In this document: positions 1 to 8,271 of the stretch, one piece after another
Position numbering within the stretch: position 1 is the first letter of the stretch
Layout of the letters: each line of letters starts with the position of its first letter
From: CAMEON01 sp963643175
GTDB taxonomy: Bacteria; Bacillota; Clostridia; Oscillospirales; CAG-272
DNA: 64,000 bases
Assembly (NCBI GenBank): GCA_963643175.1
Contig: CAVIJF010000001.1
Location: forward strand, 186,001-250,000
Direction of reading: 5' to 3'
The notes under the pieces: model-generated
What the model saw: the letters and a program-made list of their open reading frames with translations, nothing else
Database searches by the model: none
What the model was told of the DNA's origin: nothing
Made by a program: the position numbers and the translations under genes

Positions 1-1404
1 GAACAGGCAGGCGTTCTCAAAGTGCAGTGTCAGCGAACGGTAGTCCATATTGACGCTGCCCACGACCGCCAGCCGGTCGTCCGAGAGGAAGGTCTTGCTG
101 TGGATGAATCCCGGCGTGTACGAATACACCCTGACGCCGTTGGCAATCAGTTCCGGATAGTGGGATTTTGTCAGTTGGAACACGATTTTCTTGTCCGGCA
201 CGGCGGGGCAGACAAGCCGCACATCCACCCCCCGCTTGGCGGCAAGGCAGAGTGCGCGCGTCATTTCGTAATCCGTAATCAGGTAAGGCGAGAATATGTA
301 TACATACCGCACCGCCTGCGTGATGATGTTCAGATAGACGTTCTCCGCCAGCACCTCGCTGTCCATCGGTGAGTCCCCGTAGGGCTGGACGTATCCGGCA
401 CAGCGGACGGTGGCAGCTCGCTCCGGCGGCGGCAGGAAGCGGACGGCTGTCTCCGGATTGTCCTCCGGGTGCAGGGCATTCCACATCTGCAGGAACAGCA
501 GGGTCAGACTGCGCACGCCCTCGCCTTCCAGCCGGACAAAATTGTCCTTCCAGTCGCCAAAGCGTATCCACTCGCCAATATACTCGTCCGACATATTGGC
601 ACCGCCGGTGTACCCGATATACCCGTCCACCACAAAGATTTTGCGGTGGTCGCGGTGGTTCATGACCACCGAATAGATCGGGCGGTAGCGGTTGAAGGCT
701 GTGCAGCGGATACCGCGTTCCTCCATCTGCTTAGCGTAGTCGCGCGGCAGGCAGGTGATGCAGCCGAAATCGTCGTACAGGATGCGCACATCCAACCCTG
801 CCGCTGCCTTTTCGGTCAGGATGTCCAGCGCGGCGTTCCACATGGTGCCCTCCCGGATGATGAAATACTCCAGGAAAATGAACCGTTCCGCGCCGCGCAG
901 ATCCTCCAGCATCCGCTCCCAGCCTGCCTTGCAGTCGGCATAGTAGCGGGCATCCGTGTCGCGGTACAGCGGGAAGCCCTGCCGTTCCAGATAGCGGCAC
1001 TGTCCCGCCACATCCGCGTCGCCCACGCGGTCACGCACCTGCTCACTCACAATATCGTCCGGGTCGGCATTGCCGACCGAATACGGCGCAAGTCCCTGCT
1101 GACTCTTATCCAGCGCACGGCGCAGCTTTTTCTTGGGCGCTTTGCCGCCGGAGAGAAAGTACAGAATCCCGCCGAAAAGCGGAAAAACCAGAATCGGCAC
1201 AATCCACGCCATCTTGACCATCGGATTGCCGTTCTTGTTGATGATAACCACTGCGGCAATCAGGGTGATGAGATTGAATGCCGCCCCCACAATCATATAG
1301 TGGTCGCTGAGCCGGTGGATGAAGAAAAACATCCAAAACAGCTGCGCCAGAATTGCCAGGCTTACCAGCGTAAAACGGGAGAATACCTTTCCCCACCAAC
1401 GCAT
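1..1404 (-). CDS. cls: Cardiolipin synthase, C-terminus cut by window edge
   Basis: Membrane phospholipase-D-family enzyme that condenses two phosphatidylglycerols into cardiolipin. The 468 visible residues start with two hydrophobic segments (about 11-30 and 36-56), a third around 64-84, then two PLD domains. Both HxKxxxxD motifs are present: HRKIFVVD at 253-260 and HSKTFLSD at 435-442, followed by the usual GSVNMDYRS stretch. The start is the ATG at 1404, with an AGGAGG-type ribosome site just upstream. Only about 30-40 residues should be missing off the left edge. It lies 93 nt downstream of the GH99-like gene on the same strand, with a hairpin between them, so cotranscription is possible but not assured. 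Confidence 0.93.
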   Translation of the reverse strand, partial: MRWWGKVFSRFTLVSLAILAQLFWMFFFIHRLSDHYMIVGAAFNLITLIAAVVIINKNGNPMVKMAWIVPILVFPLFGGILYFLSGGKAPKKKLRRALDKSQQGLAPYSVGNADPDDIVSEQVRDRVGDADVAGQCRYLERQGFPLYRDTDARYYADCKAGWERMLEDLRGAERFIFLEYFIIREGTMWNAALDILTEKAAAGLDVRILYDDFGCITCLPRDYAKQMEERGIRCTAFNRYRPIYSVVMNHRDHRKIFVVDGYIGYTGGANMSDEYIGEWIRFGDWKDNFVRLEGEGVRSLTLLFLQMWNALHPEDNPETAVRFLPPPERAATVRCAGYVQPYGDSPMDSEVLAENVYLNIITQAVRYVYIFSPYLITDYEMTRALCLAAKRGVDVRLVCPAVPDKKIVFQLTKSHYPELIANGVRVYSYTPGFIHSKTFLSDDRLAVVGSVNMDYRSLTLHFENACLF

Positions 1405-1433
1405 ATTCAAGCCTCCTTTCTACGGATACGAAA

Positions 1434-1476
1434 GCGGTTCCGTCCCGCCGCTCACTGTGGCATCGGACGGAACCGC
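1434..1476 (-). terminator. Intergenic hairpin between GH99-like gene and cls
   Basis: A perfect 12-bp inverted repeat (GCGGTTCCGTCC and its complement) encloses a 19-nt loop. Read on the minus strand it is followed only by TTTC, so it would be a weak terminator or an mRNA-processing hairpin. Confidence 0.4.
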
Positions 1477-1497
1477 AAGAAGTTTTATGATTGGATT

Positions 1498-4131
1498 TTA
1501 CCGACGTCTGCGGCGCATCGGCAGGACAGCCGCTATGGCACCCAATGCCAGCAGTACCGGAGCACCCGCCATCAGCGACCTGCATCCGCCGGAGGCGGTG
1601 CCGGTCGTTTCCGCATCGGTTCCGGTTCCGGTTGCGGGGTCGGTTTCGGTTCCGGTGACAGGATCTGCGGTCGTAACAGGCTCGGTTGCCGTATCCGTGA
1701 CCGTTTCGGTCTCCGGACCGCGGGCGTTCTCCCGCGTGCTGATGTAGCTGTACTTGAACCGTCCGCCGGGCGCCACGTCGCCGGAAATGTAGAAGTCCAG
1801 AATGTCGCCGGAAAATACGCCCTCCTGCCCCTCGTCGTGAACATTGTCCGTCCATGTAAAGTTGACGGTGAAGTTATCGCCGGACAGTCCGATATCCGCC
1901 TTGCGCACTCTGACCGTAAGGTATCTGCCATCCAGAGTGTAGGCGCATTCGGCGACCTTCTCGGTATCATAGCCGTTGCCGGTGAACTTCTCCAGTATGA
2001 CGGCGTTCGGCGTGGCACTGGATTTGTTGATTACGTAATCAAAGGTTTCCCAGCCCTGATTATCCTGATTGCTGTCGATGTACAGCGTCATCCAGAGGTC
2101 TTCGCCCAATCCGACAATATCCGATGCGCACTCGGTGTGGAAGTACAGGTACTCGTCGTCCCGTGCCACCTGTGCGCCGATGATGTCATTCCGACCGGAG
2201 GTTTCTGTGTAGCTGTACCCCTTGTAGCCGGCATGGTCGCGGTTGCCAATGTTGTTGATATAGGAGGCATAGTACGGCTCGACGGTTTTCCACTGGGATT
2301 CCGGACCATGCATATCAATGGTTTGGTTGAGCGAGGGGGTCGGAATCGGGTTGACGCCCTTATAGCGGCGGACGTAGTTGACAAACAGGTAGTAGTAGTG
2401 ATCCTTCAGCTCGCCCTTGGTCGGCTCGATGTCGCGGCTGAACTCGTTGTCAAACTGGTCAACCAGCGCATTGTTGACAAGGCTGTTGGCACCGCCCCAC
2501 GGGTTGGGCTGACGCCATGCGTGCCATTCGTTCCAGCCGGTCACGAAAACCACCATCGGGTCCTGCTCCAGTGCGCGGTCGAACTGCTCGGAGAAGTTGT
2601 AGCCCCAGAGCGATGCCGACGTGCCTTCCTTCTCGTATCTGTCCGGATAGGTGGAGGTGTAGGAGCGCCCCATGACGTTCTCACCGTTCATAGCGGTGAT
2701 TTCATGCGTCACATAGTTGTGGTTCACGGCGACGCCGACCGTAATCTGCTCCGGGGTCTTGTTGCGCCGCTGCTCCACCGTGCCGTAGTAGACCGGCTGC
2801 GGGTAGGTGTGCAGCCATCCCCACTGCCCGACAGTAGTCCTACCGCTCAGGAGATAGGCAGGCTGTCCGCCCCGGAAGGTAAAGAACTCCCGGATTTCGG
2901 CGGGCATGGAGGAGCCGTATGCCATCAGCATGGGCTTGTCGTCCAGATAGTACCACAGCTCCTGATAGGTGCCGTCCTTGTAGATGTCGTTGTACAGCGA
3001 CCGGATCTGGGACTGGCTGTTGCTGTTGTCTCCGAACGGCAGAAGGAAGGAAATCTTCGGCACGTTTACGCCGTCCTCCGATGCTTTACTCCAGTTTTCA
3101 AACAGCGCATGGTAGGCACTCTTCCATGTCATGGCGCCGTTGGTGTTGTCATTGAACACAACATCCACGCCTGCGTTCGCCAGCAACTCTGCCTGCTTGC
3201 GGAGAACCCACTCGTCCGTGGTACGGTAGTAGCCGTAGATCGGCTCGTTCCAGAAGCAGTAATGCCCCGTTCCCTTCCATGCAGCGTGGTTATAGTCGTT
3301 CTTTGCATCCGGATACTTTTTAAGCAGTTCGGTCGTATTGGTTGCGCCCTGCTGACCCAACTCCTCGTGCCATGTCCAGTAAAACAATGCCAGCGTCTTG
3401 CCCTCGCGCACGGAACCTACGTCGTCATAGGTCAGCGACTTGCGCCCCAGCCCGTCGGTAAACACCCATGTGTCCGGCATGGCGGAATTGTTGTTGAACA
3501 GACTGTCCTCCGGGATGACTGTCTGCCCGGACGATGCTTCCGTGTCCTTCTCTTCCGCCGCAAGATCGGTAAAGCACTTTTCCGGCTTGGAGGTAAAGTG
3601 GACGGACAGGCACAGGTCGAGCTTTTCCTCGGAGCCGCTGATATACACCAGTCCGCCGGTCATGCTGTTGCCTTCCACTGCCCACACGCCGACCTGTCCG
3701 CGCGTCTGGCTGACCATGATATAGTATTCCCCGGCAGGCTGTGCGTCAAAGGTCAGTTCCGCCATGCCGTTGTCGGTCAGCGGATCAAGAAAAGCAGCCG
3801 CAACCGGCTCGCCTGCCTCGGTAGTCGCATGATTCCGGTTCCACTTATACAGGGTGAGCAGTGCGGCGGAATCGGATGTGCTCCATGTGCACAGCGACAG
3901 CGCCACCGAATCAAACGTACCGTTGATGCCAAGCCGTAGCCCCAACTTGGCGTTTTCCTCGATCTGCTTCGGGACCTTATCGGTATTCGCCTGCGTATAG
4001 GACGTGTAGGTATACGCTTCATCTGCCGCCGCAGGAAAAACCAGCACGGCCATTGCCGACAGCAGCATTACTGCCGCCAGCAGTATTGCAGCCGTCCGGC
4101 GGAATCGGGAGGTTACGTTCGTGTTACTCAT
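1498..4131 (-). CDS. Secreted GH99/WbsX-like glycosidase-type protein with Gly-Gly-Cys C-terminal signal
   Basis: 877-residue exported protein. A signal peptide occupies about 1-36 (hydrophobic core 14-34, then AAADEA). A beta-rich module (about 60-185) precedes a TIM-barrel-like region (about 240-610) with WTWHEE at 252-257 and GWNEWHAW at 532-539; the latter resembles the W-N-E-W signature of GH71/GH99/WbsX-type proteins. Residues about 670-790 look like a CBM9/DOMON-type sandwich (YLYFHTE, LWMTLYIDSNQDN). A Thr/Glu/Pro-rich linker leads to GGCRS, a hydrophobic helix and RRRRR at the extreme C-terminus (848-877). Start ATG 4131 has an AAGGA site. Substrate unknown; the GH99-like assignment rests on motif resemblance only. 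It follows the GH109-like gene by 94 nt. Confidence 0.72.
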   Translation of the reverse strand: MSNTNVTSRFRRTAAILLAAVMLLSAMAVLVFPAAADEAYTYTSYTQANTDKVPKQIEENAKLGLRLGINGTFDSVALSLCTWSTSDSAALLTLYKWNRNHATTEAGEPVAAAFLDPLTDNGMAELTFDAQPAGEYYIMVSQTRGQVGVWAVEGNSMTGGLVYISGSEEKLDLCLSVHFTSKPEKCFTDLAAEEKDTEASSGQTVIPEDSLFNNNSAMPDTWVFTDGLGRKSLTYDDVGSVREGKTLALFYWTWHEELGQQGATNTTELLKKYPDAKNDYNHAAWKGTGHYCFWNEPIYGYYRTTDEWVLRKQAELLANAGVDVVFNDNTNGAMTWKSAYHALFENWSKASEDGVNVPKISFLLPFGDNSNSQSQIRSLYNDIYKDGTYQELWYYLDDKPMLMAYGSSMPAEIREFFTFRGGQPAYLLSGRTTVGQWGWLHTYPQPVYYGTVEQRRNKTPEQITVGVAVNHNYVTHEITAMNGENVMGRSYTSTYPDRYEKEGTSASLWGYNFSEQFDRALEQDPMVVFVTGWNEWHAWRQPNPWGGANSLVNNALVDQFDNEFSRDIEPTKGELKDHYYYLFVNYVRRYKGVNPIPTPSLNQTIDMHGPESQWKTVEPYYASYINNIGNRDHAGYKGYSYTETSGRNDIIGAQVARDDEYLYFHTECASDIVGLGEDLWMTLYIDSNQDNQGWETFDYVINKSSATPNAVILEKFTGNGYDTEKVAECAYTLDGRYLTVRVRKADIGLSGDNFTVNFTWTDNVHDEGQEGVFSGDILDFYISGDVAPGGRFKYSYISTRENARGPETETVTDTATEPVTTADPVTGTETDPATGTGTDAETTGTASGGCRSLMAGAPVLLALGAIAAVLPMRRRRR

Positions 4132-4225
4132 AGTTGCTTCCTTTCTGGAGCCGCCGATTCGCCGACGGCTCTGTGCTCATCAAGTTGTATGTGTTGCCAA
4201 GGGAGTACTGTAATATGTTGCGACA

Positions 4226-5425
4226 TCAGCGCCGCGTGCTCCATGCGCCCGATGTGAAGTCAGGTACCGGAACCGGCACGCTTCCCATTGCGATGGACTG
4301 CTCGGACAGCGGCGTGATGCACATCCATGCGGCGGCATCGTATACGTCGATGGGGCACGGCTCGCCCTTGCGCACCGCCTCAATGAAGGCATCGTATACC
4401 AGTCCGTCCATGCCGCCGTGCCCGCCGCGGATGCCGTTCTCCAGATAATCGCGCCAGACCGGATGCTGATACTTCTCCAGATACTTCGCCGCGTTGTTCC
4501 AGTTCGGCGTCCAGTTGAAGTGATCAGCCTCGGTGAAGTCACTGTCCAGATACAGCGAATTGTTGTCCTCCGTGTACAGCGCCCGGGTACCGTGTACAGT
4601 GAAGCCGCGGCTGTATGCGCGGGGGAGTGTGGTGTCCAGCGTCAGGCTGATGGTCTGTCCGCCGGCGCACCGGATAAGCGTGCTGACGACATCGCCCTGA
4701 TTGAAATGTGCCGTTGCCAGCGCGGGATTGACCTCCGGGTGCCGGGCGGCGTAATCGTTAAGCCCGACCGCCTTGGAGGACATGGACACCAGCGAGAGCA
4801 TCCGGTTTCCACGGTTGATGCCCAGCACCTGCGCAATGGGTCCCAGCTCGTGTGTGGGGTAGTTCTCGCAGTTGCGGTTGAGGTAATTGCGCAGGCGGTA
4901 GTGTCGGTTCTCCTCACCGTGCGCCACCTCACTGCGCAGGTCATGGCAGTAGCCGCCGGAGCAGTGCACCACCTCGCCGAACAGCCCCTCCTTCACCATG
5001 TTCATGACCATCATTTCCATCTGCCCGTAACAGCAGTTTTCCAGCAGCATGAACGGCGTTCCGGTTCTCTCCTGCGTGTGCACCAGCTGCCAGCAGTCCT
5101 CAACCGTGTAGGCACCGCCGACTTCCATGCCGACGGCAATTCCCTTCTCCATTGCCGCGAGTGCAATGGGGAAATGCGATTCCCATGCCGACAGAATCAG
5201 CACCGCATCAATGCGTGCAGGGTCGAGCACCTCGTGCCAGTCGGTTGTGGCAAAGGGACGTTCCCCGCAGGCACGCTCCACCGAAGCCGCACCGCGCGCG
5301 GTGCGATCCTCGTACAAATCGCACACCGCCGTGACGCGCAGAGTATCCATTCCGAGCAGCAATCCGTCCAGCACCGACTGCCCCCGGCACCCAAGCCCGA
5401 TAACGCCAACTCTTACCTGTTCCAT
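4226..5425 (-). CDS. Gfo/Idh/MocA-family protein, GH109-like
   Basis: 399-residue cytoplasmic NAD(P)-dependent oxidoreductase-fold protein. An N-terminal Rossmann motif GLGCRG lies at 10-15. The second half carries stretches I recognise from the GH109 (NAD-dependent alpha-N-acetylgalactosaminidase) subfamily: LLENCCYG near 127-134, NMVKEGLFGEVVH near 142-154, GYCHDLR at 158-164, NYPTHELGP at 188-196 and INRGNR at 203-208. The likely role is redox-assisted hydrolysis of a glycoside rather than simple sugar oxidation, but substrate specificity cannot be read. The start is ATG 5425 behind TAAGGAGG; an upstream in-frame ATG would overlap hisS. It begins 13 nt after hisS, so the two are probably cotranscribed, which is an unusual pairing. 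Confidence 0.82.
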   Translation of the reverse strand: MEQVRVGVIGLGCRGQSVLDGLLLGMDTLRVTAVCDLYEDRTARGAASVERACGERPFATTDWHEVLDPARIDAVLILSAWESHFPIALAAMEKGIAVGMEVGGAYTVEDCWQLVHTQERTGTPFMLLENCCYGQMEMMVMNMVKEGLFGEVVHCSGGYCHDLRSEVAHGEENRHYRLRNYLNRNCENYPTHELGPIAQVLGINRGNRMLSLVSMSSKAVGLNDYAARHPEVNPALATAHFNQGDVVSTLIRCAGGQTISLTLDTTLPRAYSRGFTVHGTRALYTEDNNSLYLDSDFTEADHFNWTPNWNNAAKYLEKYQHPVWRDYLENGIRGGHGGMDGLVYDAFIEAVRKGEPCPIDVYDAAAWMCITPLSEQSIAMGSVPVPVPDFTSGAWSTRR

Positions 5426-5438
5426 CCGTCGATCCTCC

Positions 5439-6725
5439 TTACGCCCGATCCGCAAATCTGTCGGCGGTTTCCTCCGGCGTGCGGACATCAATGAACACCG
5501 TGTACCCCTGCGCTTCCAGCTTCTGCTTCTGGAAGCCAAGATTTTTGTTCATACGCTGGCACAGCACGACCTTTCCCGCCTCACGCAGAGCGTTGCAGCG
5601 GCACTGCAAAGCCGCCACGTCAGCCGCCGCAAAAGCCTTGCCGTACAGCACCGCGACCTTTTCACGGCCGCCGTCCGCATGGAATTTCTTGTCCAGCAGG
5701 GCGCCGACAAGGCGCTCAAAGCCGATGGAGAAGCCGCAGGCGCAGGTCGGCGTTCCGGTAAAGCTGCCGATCATGTTGTCGTAACGTCCGCCGCCCGCGA
5801 TGGAGGAGCCTTTGAAGTCATCGGATTTGATTTCAAAAATCGTACCGGTGTAGTAACCCATGCCGCGCACCAGCGTCGGATCGAAGGACAGGCGGAAACG
5901 CCCACCGGACATGGTTGCCACGCTGTCGAATATCTGGCGCAGGTTGTCCGCCACGCCCGGTTCCATGACGTCGCCGAAGGCGGATTCCACGAACGTGAAG
6001 CGATCCTCCGCGTTCAGGACGCCGTGGAAAATATCCATGTAGGCATCCACGGCGGCAGGCGCACAGCCGGATTCAATCAACTCGCGCCGGACCCCATCCT
6101 CGCCTACCTTGTCGTATTTGTCCAGCGTGATGAACACCTTCCCGAAGTCCTCCTCTGCAAAGCCTGCCTTCTTTGCCATGCCCTTGAGCACGCGGCGGTC
6201 ATTTATCATGACCGTGTTGCCCCGGACGCCCACGCTGTCCAGAAACAGTGAGGTGACATAGATAAGTTCACTTTCTGCTGTGTTTGAGGCGTCGCCCAGA
6301 ATGTCGATGTCGCACTGGGTGAACTGGCGGAAGCGCCCCTTCTGCGGACGGTCGGCACGCCAGACCGAGCCGACCTGCAGTGCCTTGAAAGGGGCAGGCA
6401 GACTGCCGCCGTTGTTGGCATAATAGCGGGACAGGGGGACGGTCAGGTCGTACCGCATACCCGCGTCACACAGGTCGTCCGGATTGGTGGTATCGACTGC
6501 TTCTGCCAGCTTTTCGCCGCGCTTGAGCACCTTGAAGATGAGCTTTTCGTTCTCACCGCCCTGCTTGTTTGTCAGGTTCTCAATGCGCTCCATGCAGGGG
6601 GTCTCAATGGGCGTATAGCCAAAGGAGGTGTATACCGCTTTCAGCCGGGCGAGCAGGTACTCGCGCACCTCCATCTCGGCGGGCAGAATATCACGCATTC
6701 CCTTGACCGTTTCTTTGATAAACAT
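5439..6725 (-). CDS. hisS: Histidine--tRNA ligase
   Basis: 428-residue class II aminoacyl-tRNA synthetase that charges tRNA-His. Visible family features are the N-terminal GMRDILP, PIETPCMER with QGGENEKLIFKV after it (motif 1 region), VGSVWRADRPQKGRFRQFTQCDIDILG-type motif 2 sequence, the histidine-binding motif as LVRGMGYYTGTIFE, and motif 3 GFSIGFERL. The C-terminal anticodon-binding domain ends with a MNKNLGFQKQKLEAQG stretch. Length is normal. The ATG at 6725 has an AAAGGAAA site and a 17-bp-spaced promoter about 60 nt upstream. That leader is too short for a T-box, so ordinary constitutive expression is likely. The downstream neighbour is the GH109-like gene. Confidence 0.96.
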   Translation of the reverse strand: MFIKETVKGMRDILPAEMEVREYLLARLKAVYTSFGYTPIETPCMERIENLTNKQGGENEKLIFKVLKRGEKLAEAVDTTNPDDLCDAGMRYDLTVPLSRYYANNGGSLPAPFKALQVGSVWRADRPQKGRFRQFTQCDIDILGDASNTAESELIYVTSLFLDSVGVRGNTVMINDRRVLKGMAKKAGFAEEDFGKVFITLDKYDKVGEDGVRRELIESGCAPAAVDAYMDIFHGVLNAEDRFTFVESAFGDVMEPGVADNLRQIFDSVATMSGGRFRLSFDPTLVRGMGYYTGTIFEIKSDDFKGSSIAGGGRYDNMIGSFTGTPTCACGFSIGFERLVGALLDKKFHADGGREKVAVLYGKAFAAADVAALQCRCNALREAGKVVLCQRMNKNLGFQKQKLEAQGYTVFIDVRTPEETADRFADRA

Positions 6726-6785
6726 ATTGCTTCTCTGTTTCCTTTCGTATCCGGAGAACGGGCTCCGTGGGCTTTCGTTTGGTTC

Positions 6786-6814
6786 ATTATACCATACTGC
6801 GGGCTGCTTGTAAA
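6786..6814 (-). promoter_or_regulatory. Housekeeping promoter for hisS
   Basis: On the minus strand TTTACA (6809-6814) and TATAAT (6786-6791) are separated by exactly 17 bp, with ATGG directly before the -10, which gives an extended TGn element. Confidence 0.85.
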
Positions 6815-6872
6815 GTGCTTTTTGCGAAAAAAGACAGCATCCGACGTGCGGAATTGCGGCGCGGCACGCGCT

Positions 6873-7973
6873 TTACGGTTCGTGCTTCTGCTTTTTCCGG
6901 CGGAATATCAGCTTTTCCTGCACGATGTAGCTGACTACAAACACGCACAGATCGGCAAGCAGTTTGCAGATCGGCACCGGCCAGCCGGTCAGCTTCCACA
7001 GGTAGAGCATGACGGTGCACAGCCAGATGGACACGCCTGTCAGGACGGCAAACTGGAAAACGCTTTTCCGGTCCGGCTTTTTCCGGAACACGAAGTGGCA
7101 GTTTATCATGTAGTTGCACCCGTTTCCCAGAAGGCGCGAAACCACGGTGGCTATCACGTCCCCGGCGCGGGGCAGTCTGCTGCGCAGGAAATAATGCAGG
7201 AGGCAGAAAATGCCGTACTCCAGCAGAGTGGAAACCATGGAGCTGCCCGTAAAGCGGATGGCGCGCAGGTGAAGCCGGATGGTGTCCAGCACAATCAGAC
7301 GGTTCTTGCGGGCGTGCGGCAGGTCGCCCTGGATACTCACCGCGCGGAATCCGTCCGCGTGCCGCGAGAACCAGTTGAGCTGCCGCAGTTGATAGTCGGC
7401 GTGATCCCCCTCCAGCTCCAGTATTTCCGGGAGATAGGACGCATCGCAGACGCGAAGTCCCGTCATATCGGTGGGAACATGGGTCTGCACCAGCAGATGG
7501 AACACGGCGTGCACGAATCCGTTCCACAGCCGGGGGAAGAAGGAACGTCGTTTGTCCGGGTGCCGGACGCCCACGACCAATCGCCGCCGGTTTTCCTCCT
7601 GGCGGGCGGCGTCCAGCAGAAGGTCGAGATCCTCCGCGAGAAAGAGCGTGCTTGCTGCCATGATGGCAATCAGCACGCTGCCCGGGCGCGGGTGCCCGTT
7701 CTCCCGGTCCTCCGGCGGGAGATCGGTCGGGAGCAGTGTGTTCAGAATGTAATCCAGTCCGGTACGGACAGCCGCGCCGCGCCCCCTGTGGCGGTCATGA
7801 TGCAGCAGAATCATGCGTTCGTCCGGCGGATCGGACGGCGTCACATCGGCATCCGGTGCGCGGTCATCCACGACAATCATCGTGTACCCCCTGTCGCACA
7901 GTTGCCTCGTCAGGGCAGCAAAGCCGTCCTTCGTCGGACGGAAACCGGGAATGACAACATATACTTTTTCCAT
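6873..7973 (-). CDS. Glycosyltransferase family 2 / GtrA-like fusion protein
   Basis: 366-residue membrane protein. The N-terminal half is a GT2 GT-A fold: VVIPGFRP near the start, then the nucleotide-binding VVDDRAPD. The C-terminal third is a GtrA-like domain with four predicted membrane helices (from about residue 235), including the typical GNGCNYMINCHFVFR sequence and a final basic KKQKHEP tail. GT2-GtrA fusions are typically linked to polyprenyl-phosphate sugar transfer or flipping for cell-envelope glycans; the donor sugar cannot be told. The start at ATG 7973 has an AAAGGT site. It is divergent from the DUF5685 gene and its leader contains an intrinsic-terminator-like hairpin. Confidence 0.85.
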   Translation of the reverse strand: MEKVYVVIPGFRPTKDGFAALTRQLCDRGYTMIVVDDRAPDADVTPSDPPDERMILLHHDRHRGRGAAVRTGLDYILNTLLPTDLPPEDRENGHPRPGSVLIAIMAASTLFLAEDLDLLLDAARQEENRRRLVVGVRHPDKRRSFFPRLWNGFVHAVFHLLVQTHVPTDMTGLRVCDASYLPEILELEGDHADYQLRQLNWFSRHADGFRAVSIQGDLPHARKNRLIVLDTIRLHLRAIRFTGSSMVSTLLEYGIFCLLHYFLRSRLPRAGDVIATVVSRLLGNGCNYMINCHFVFRKKPDRKSVFQFAVLTGVSIWLCTVMLYLWKLTGWPVPICKLLADLCVFVVSYIVQEKLIFRRKKQKHEP

Positions 7974-8017
7974 GACAGGAAACCTTTCAAATCAAGTAGT
8001 GCCGGCGTCCGGCAGAG

Positions 8018-8052
8018 AAAAATCCGGGGGCATCCGCATCGGTGCCCCCCGG
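8018..8052 (-). terminator. Terminator-like hairpin in leader of the glycosyltransferase gene
   Basis: On the minus strand CCGGGGGGCA pairs with TGCCCCCGG across a 10-nt loop and is followed by ATTTTTC. It lies about 45 nt before the glycosyltransferase ATG. No minus-strand gene lies between it and the divergent gene at 8272, so it would act as a leader attenuator rather than an end-of-gene terminator. Confidence 0.5.
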
Positions 8053-8126
8053 CACACCGTTCTTTTGCCCGGCGCGCGCCTATTTTACACGTCAAATATG
8101 CCGGGCACGCAAACAAACTGTTCTGA

Positions 8127-8198
8127 AAATGTAAATTTTTCCGCAAATACGAAAAAACAGCCCCGCAGACGGCACGGCGGGCGGAAAATTTACATTCT
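8127..8198. repeat. AT-rich inverted repeat in divergent promoter region
   Basis: AATGTAAATTTTTCCGC (from about 8128) is mirrored by GCGGAAAATTTACATT (8181-8196), differing by one extra T. The arms are about 37 bp apart and the right arm ends just upstream of the -35 of the plus promoter, a plausible operator or looping site. Confidence 0.5.
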
Positions 8199-8203
8199 GC
8201 CGG

Positions 8204-8232
8204 TTGTTTCCTGTCCCCGTTTGCGGTACAAT
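8204..8232 (+). promoter_or_regulatory. Promoter for the DUF5685/J-domain gene group
   Basis: TTGTTT (8204-8209) and TACAAT (8227-8232) with a 17-bp spacer, about 40 nt before the GTG start at 8272. Confidence 0.7.
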
Positions 8233-8271
8233 GAACGGAGAGACAAAAATCAGCGAGAGGAGGGTGGCGTC

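Noticed and set aside
469..3939. Long open frame (1156 codons) on the plus strand
   Set aside because: It is antisense to the well-supported GH99-like gene, with low-complexity His/Arg/Val composition and no motif. High GC with strong third-position bias keeps the opposite frame open.
6726..6814. T-box riboswitch upstream of hisS
   Set aside because: The promoter lies only about 60 nt from the start codon; there is no room for a T-box and no T-box sequence was seen.
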